NCBI RefSeq assembly: GCF_000281045.1
Contig: NW_008246077.1
Span: forward strand, 447,129-511,128
Length of the DNA stretch: 64,000 bases
Source: Saprolegnia diclina VS20
Lineage: Eukaryota > Oomycota > Saprolegniomycetes > Saprolegniales > Saprolegniaceae
Direction of reading: 5' to 3'
The notes under the pieces are model-generated. The model was not told the origin of the DNA. It did not search any database and saw only the letters and a program-made list of their open reading frames with translations. Shown in pieces: positions 59,643 to 64,000 of the stretch. The translations under genes were made by a program, and so were the position numbers. Each line of letters starts with the position of its first letter. Position 1 is the first letter of the stretch.

Positions 59643-62600
59643 ATGGCATCATTTTCAAAGATGCGAGCAGCGCTCTTCCTCCCGAGCGCCAATTGGTACT
59701 GCTCCCAGGTAGACGATGGCGACGACGCGATGCATGGACCCGAGGTAGACGCTCCTCTTGACGTAGCTCTGTGCATGGGGCGTCCCCCGCGATGGGTCCG
59801 GAAGCGTCTACTTTGCCTACGGCTGCAAGTCCCATGTCGCGATCTACGAGGTACACGACGATGCTGGCGACGTGCTCGCATGCTCATGCCCATGTAGATG
59901 CTCCTGACGGATGAGGTACTGATAGCAGCCACTATGCACAAGCAGGAAGAAGCGCTCGTTGTAGAACACCCTTGGTGAGCCCCGGTTCTACGCAGACGTG
60001 CCCCGCGGGAAGCACGACAAGCGGGTGACGTCGGTCGTCTTCCTCCATGGCGCCGACGAAGAGCTCCTCTTGGCATGCGCGGGAGAAGAAGGCTCGATCC
60101 AACTTTGGTATCCATCGATGGTGCAAAGCGCGTGGGATGGAAAAGGACCATGTAGGGACGTTGCCAAGCGGGAGATGGTCGACCGCCAGCGAAAGCACAA
60201 GACCGAGATCATGGCCATCGCAAGCGCCGAGGATCACACGATCGTTGCAGGCGACCGCAACGGCGTCTTGAGTGTTTGGCGTCGCGACACGTACACCCTG
60301 CATAATCTGGCAGGCTGCGACCTCATGGACGGTTTACAGAGGCATCTCGACGCTGGCCACGCCGATCGCTGGGGACTGCATCTACTGCCTGCACGTCGCC
60401 GGTGGAATGGTACTAGTCGACTTCTGATTTGATATCTCACGTGTACGGAGTAGGTGGCTATTGGCTATCGGAGTGGCAAAGTGATCCTCTGGGATGTGCA
60501 CCAAGGCGCCATCACGACGCGCCTCAAAGGTCTTCGAAATGCCATGCTGGTCGTCCTATTACGTGTGTATTAGGCCATGACGAGGAAGTCCACGCGGTCT
60601 CGTGGTTTACAGCGGCCAATGACAAGCTCTTGCTCGCAACGTCGTCGCGCGACAAGAAGCTGTGCGTCTATGACGGCGACAATCTCATCATGGAGAGTCA
60701 ACTGCCCAAGCCAAAGAAAGCTATGAGTGCGCACCAGCTCGGACGTCTCTGGTTCACGCACGCGTGGATGCCTTGTGCGGATGCCGATGCAGTGCGTCTC
60801 GTGACGAGCTCGTACAACGGCGAGCTCTACAGTTGGGAGTGGTATGCCTACACGACGTGCTACCATCATTTGCCTCTGACGGCTTCTAGGTCTCTCTCAA
60901 AGAAGCGCCCAAAGCTCAGCGTGGCCCCGACGATTGTCAAGCAAGGCCACACTCGACCTATTTTCAACATTGCGGCGCTCTCGCTCAGCACTGCGAGCAC
61001 GTACGTCGTCACGGTTTCGATGGACCGCGACGTGCGAGTGCTCCATGCGCCATCGATGACATCGCACAGCAAGCTCGCAGGTCTCGGTGGCCATGTCTAT
61101 ACGCTTCAGTTCAACGCCAGCGGTGTCTTGGCCGCGGGCATTGGCGACAACACGATTCGCTTGGTCCGCGATGTGCATTCGCCGCAAACGACGTGCGACC
61201 TTGTATGGAAAGGCCTCCAGAGCAAGGTCACGGCGTTGGCGTGGCATCCCATGAGCCCCACAATGCTTGCGTATGGCTGTGAAGACGGCGCTGTTGGCTA
61301 CTATGACACTGCCTCGCACCAGCACATCCGTTTCAAGGCATACCAAAAGGGCATGATTCACCAGGTGGCTTGGCGCGCTCCGCCGACGACAGACGGCGCA
61401 CCGGTACGTTGCATATTTGCAGTGCAGATATTCACGTCCAACAGGTGCAAGATTGGCTGGCAGCGCTCGATGCGGTCGAACACGGCGAGCGTGACGTGAT
61501 GGAGACAACGGTCGCGAGCCATTCGAGCTCGGCACTTCAGCTTTGGATTTGCGCTGGCGACGGGACGCTCACAGTCGCCAATCCTGAGACGCCCGATGCG
61601 CCGATGAAGGCTGTGAACAAGCGCTGGGGCGTTCACAACGTTACGAGCTTTGCGTGGCAGCCAAACGCGGTCACTTGCGCTGTTGGGACCAAGGACGGCA
61701 TCGTACATCTCGTCGTTGACGATGACAAAGCGCATCAGTACATGGACCACACCAAAGCCGTGTCGTGCGTTGATTGGCGCGGGTCTACGCTCGTGACGGC
61801 GTCCTACGATGGCTCGGTACGCAGCCAGAATACGAAGCCGCACTTGACAGTCTCTGTGGTTAGGTGTGTGTGTACGACTTTACGGGTGAGCGTCCCCAGG
61901 GGCCGGCGCGTGTCTTCAAAGGGCACGCGACGGGCGTCACGTGCATTGCATGGTCTCCGTCAGCAGAGTTCTTGGCGTCGGCGTCGATGGATGGCACCGT
62001 GCAAGTGTGGCCACAAGGCGACGACCGCGGCTTCAACTTTCGGGGACATACGGGTCGCGTCTTGACAGTCGCGTGGGTCGATGACAAGACACTTGTGAGT
62101 GCTGGCGAAGACCAGTCGATCCGCGCATGGGCGTACACTGACCAAGTACACGAGTTTTTTCATGCTATAGAGGCTGATCAAGTGCTATGGTCGTATCTGT
62201 AGACATGTACACTTCCGCCCAAGGGCAAAGAAGACCCGGCCCCTGCTCCTGCTTCCCTCGTAACAAGCAAAAAGTCGGTCCCCAAGCAACCCAAGGCACC
62301 GGCCGCCGTGACCGGTTTGCTGCCGAAAGCCGTCATCGACGTCGAAAGTGTTGCGAAAATGCTCGATCCGCCCTCAAGCGTCGCCATGATCGACGATGCC
62401 CACGCGCAGTACATGGCGGTGTGTCATTCAAATCGAAGAGTTGGATGTATCTCACACAACGTGCTGCGTAGACTGGCGACTGGGAACGCGCGGCGAGACT
62501 GCTAGTGCTTCACGGACACATTGGCGATGCACTCCGCCTTGTTGCCAAAGAAGGTAGTCATCGACGTACATTATGATGATGGCGCAAGAGCTCACTTGCG

Positions 62601-64000
62601 TTTGCATCTAGGCAAGCTTAGCCCCGTCTGGCTCGCCTACGCGCCAATGGCCGGTAGCGACGTGTGGCGCGAATTTACGGGCTTGTACGCCAAGCAGCTT
62701 CGCGACGCTCGCGCATTTCAAGATGCAGGTACGCTCAGAAGAGCAATCTCTCGTTCAGCCTTCATCCATTTTGCTAGCGTTACACTACACCTCGGTTGGA
62801 GATGTCCACGCTGCGATCGAGTGTCTTTGTGATGGCCAGTTGTGGCGCGACGCCCTCGCCCTCGTGCACCTGCGCTGCTCGCCGTTTGATCCCGTGCGAA
62901 CCGCCACGTACGAAGCTTTGGCGAGCCATTTGCAGGCAACGTACGCAGTCGACAATGCAAATGCATGTATGTATCACACATCTATATGACAGACACTCGG
63001 CCGAAGAAGCGGGGCAGGTGTACGTGCATTTGAACCAGCCGGACCAAGCTCTCGCTTGCTTTCTCAAGGCCGCGTCGCCATCGTCGTTTGATGCCGCTGC
63101 GCGTCTCCCGCTGTCCAACTCATTGGCCCTCGACTTGGCCAACCGGGCGATGGTGCTTGGGTTCGACTCGGCCGTAGCGATCCTTTTGGCGGCGCTGCCG
63201 CCCGAGTCGGACCCCACCGCGCATCTTTTTTTGGCCTTCTATCTGCGCTCAAAGTTGCCGCCATCGAGTGTGGTACCTTGCTGAAATTTCAACAATATGG
63301 ATGCCCAGAACTTGTGGTCTAGATGGTGTCGAACCAAGTGTTGGCCCACAGTCTCTTGGCCCATCGACCCGAAGGCTTGCCACCGTTGTTGACAGAGCAC
63401 TTGACTGACGGCAGTTGGTTCTGGGCCGCGCTCGATGCGCCCGGTATCGCGTTGCGCTTGCGCGACGCTGATGAAGACGAAGTGCGCGAGTCGATCGAAA
63501 AGACGTTTGGCGTCTACTTGCAGGTGCGCTTGGTTCATTTCTGTGCGGTGTTTACACCCATGTTGTAGGCGGCGCCCATCCATGGCCGTCTGTTAACGCA
63601 TCTCGTGCGCATCGGCACGGATGTTGCGCAAGGCTGCCTTGTGAGTGCGTTCGAAACGTGGAGCACAACGTTGGCGTGGCTGCTTTCCACGACCGAGGTT
63701 CGCTTTGCATGTCCACGATCTCGTCCTGATTCGAAGGCATAGGGATCCGAGCTCCTCGGCGCTTTTTGCCTCGTCTTTCCTCGCGGTGTGCAGCGCTCGC
63801 CCATTGACGATGGCGAGCTCGGTACGGAGTCCAGCGCCGCCCAAGATCTCTGGGCGCTCTTCTTCTTGTATCAGTGCATCGCTCTCGCACGCGTCGTGCG
63901 GCTCGAGGCCAACACGGACCCGCTGGCCAGTCAAGAAGCGCTACTATTTCTCATCCAGTGGATCAATAACGAGCTGCCGGTCGAGCAACTCGAAGCCCTC
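59643..64000 (+). CDS. GEMIN5: Gemin5, WD40/TPR protein of the SMN complex (partial)
   Basis: Binds snRNA and translation-related RNAs through its WD40 propellers, within the SMN complex that assembles Sm rings. The gene runs off the right edge. The ATG at 59643 gives MASFSKM, then LFLPSANWYCSQ, which matches the N-terminal LP-x-x-NWYC segment known in Gemin5; in-frame codons just up or down are less good. Short introns restore WD40 units: GSVYFAYGCKSHVAIYE, GSIQLWDVAKREMVD and GVLSVWRRDT. The most characteristic part is VTVSMDRDVRVL, GLGGHVYTLQFN, KGLQSKVTALAWHP and EDGAVGYYDT. A second propeller ends LVSAGEDQSIRAW. A Lys-rich linker and helical TPR-like repeats then run to the window end (last residues about QWINNELPVEQLEAL). 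Some introns in the linker (62200-62720) are approximate. Confidence 0.85.

Noticed and set aside
1-64000. tRNA, rRNA, CRISPR array, bacterial operon or prophage
   Set aside because: Looked for T-loop GTTCGA contexts with a matching acceptor, repeat-spacer arrays and Shine-Dalgarno-led gene runs; none found.

Overview
The window looks like nuclear DNA from a compact, GC-rich protist genome. I infer an oomycete, probably a Saprolegniales-type water mould; this comes from gene style and content, not from a database match. There are no bacterial operons or ribosome-binding sites. Genes lie on both strands and are often under 100 bp apart. Most are split by very short introns (about 40-55 nt, GT...TAG or GT...CAG) that restore frame exactly when removed. 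CCAAT boxes, often paired and in opposite orientations, recur 15-130 bp upstream of start codons. The protein set (PEX2, SIL1, SPT6, U2AF35, Gemin5, HTATSF1, MORN, FYVE and ankyrin proteins) is eukaryotic.

Left third (1-21,000): 5' part of an SPK-rich membrane protein (-); a ten-exon MAP3K-like kinase (-); a UDP-glycosyltransferase (+); a one-exon pogo/Tigger transposase-like gene whose third catalytic Asp is His (-); a small membrane protein (+); an IFRD-family protein (-); U2AF35 (-); a LysM-TLDc protein (+); the ER exchange factor SIL1 (-); an alpha/beta-hydrolase esterase (+); a small four-helix membrane protein, possibly COPI-associated/TVP15-like (-); and PEX2 (+).

Middle third (21,000-43,700): SPT6 in one exon (-); endonuclease V (+); a DNAJC7-like TPR/J protein (+); a JmjC/cupin-8 oxygenase (+); a FYVE-DUSP protein (+); a protein joining IQ motifs, a WW-like segment, a C2H2 finger and 22 MORN repeats (+); a TOG/HEAT microtubule protein (-); and a secreted protein of about 1,800 residues built from about a dozen FN3-like repeats (-).

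Right third (43,700-64,000): cytosolic arginyl-tRNA synthetase with a GST-like N-terminus (+); a PX protein (-); an HTATSF1-like splicing factor with two GYF-like modules (+); a coiled-coil protein with a CHORD-like C-terminus (-); a multi-PH protein (+); an ankyrin-type repeat protein (+); an unidentified multi-exon gene (-); and Gemin5, running off the right edge (+).

The genes are mostly housekeeping and do not form one pathway. Four serve RNA synthesis or splicing (SPT6, U2AF35, HTATSF1-like, Gemin5), but they are scattered and I see no shared regulation beyond the general CCAAT pattern. The best leads for something new are the domesticated-looking transposase, the long perfect palindromes next to promoters, and the unusual domain fusions (FYVE-DUSP, IQ-WW-C2H2-MORN, GST-ArgRS, GYF-GYF-RRM).
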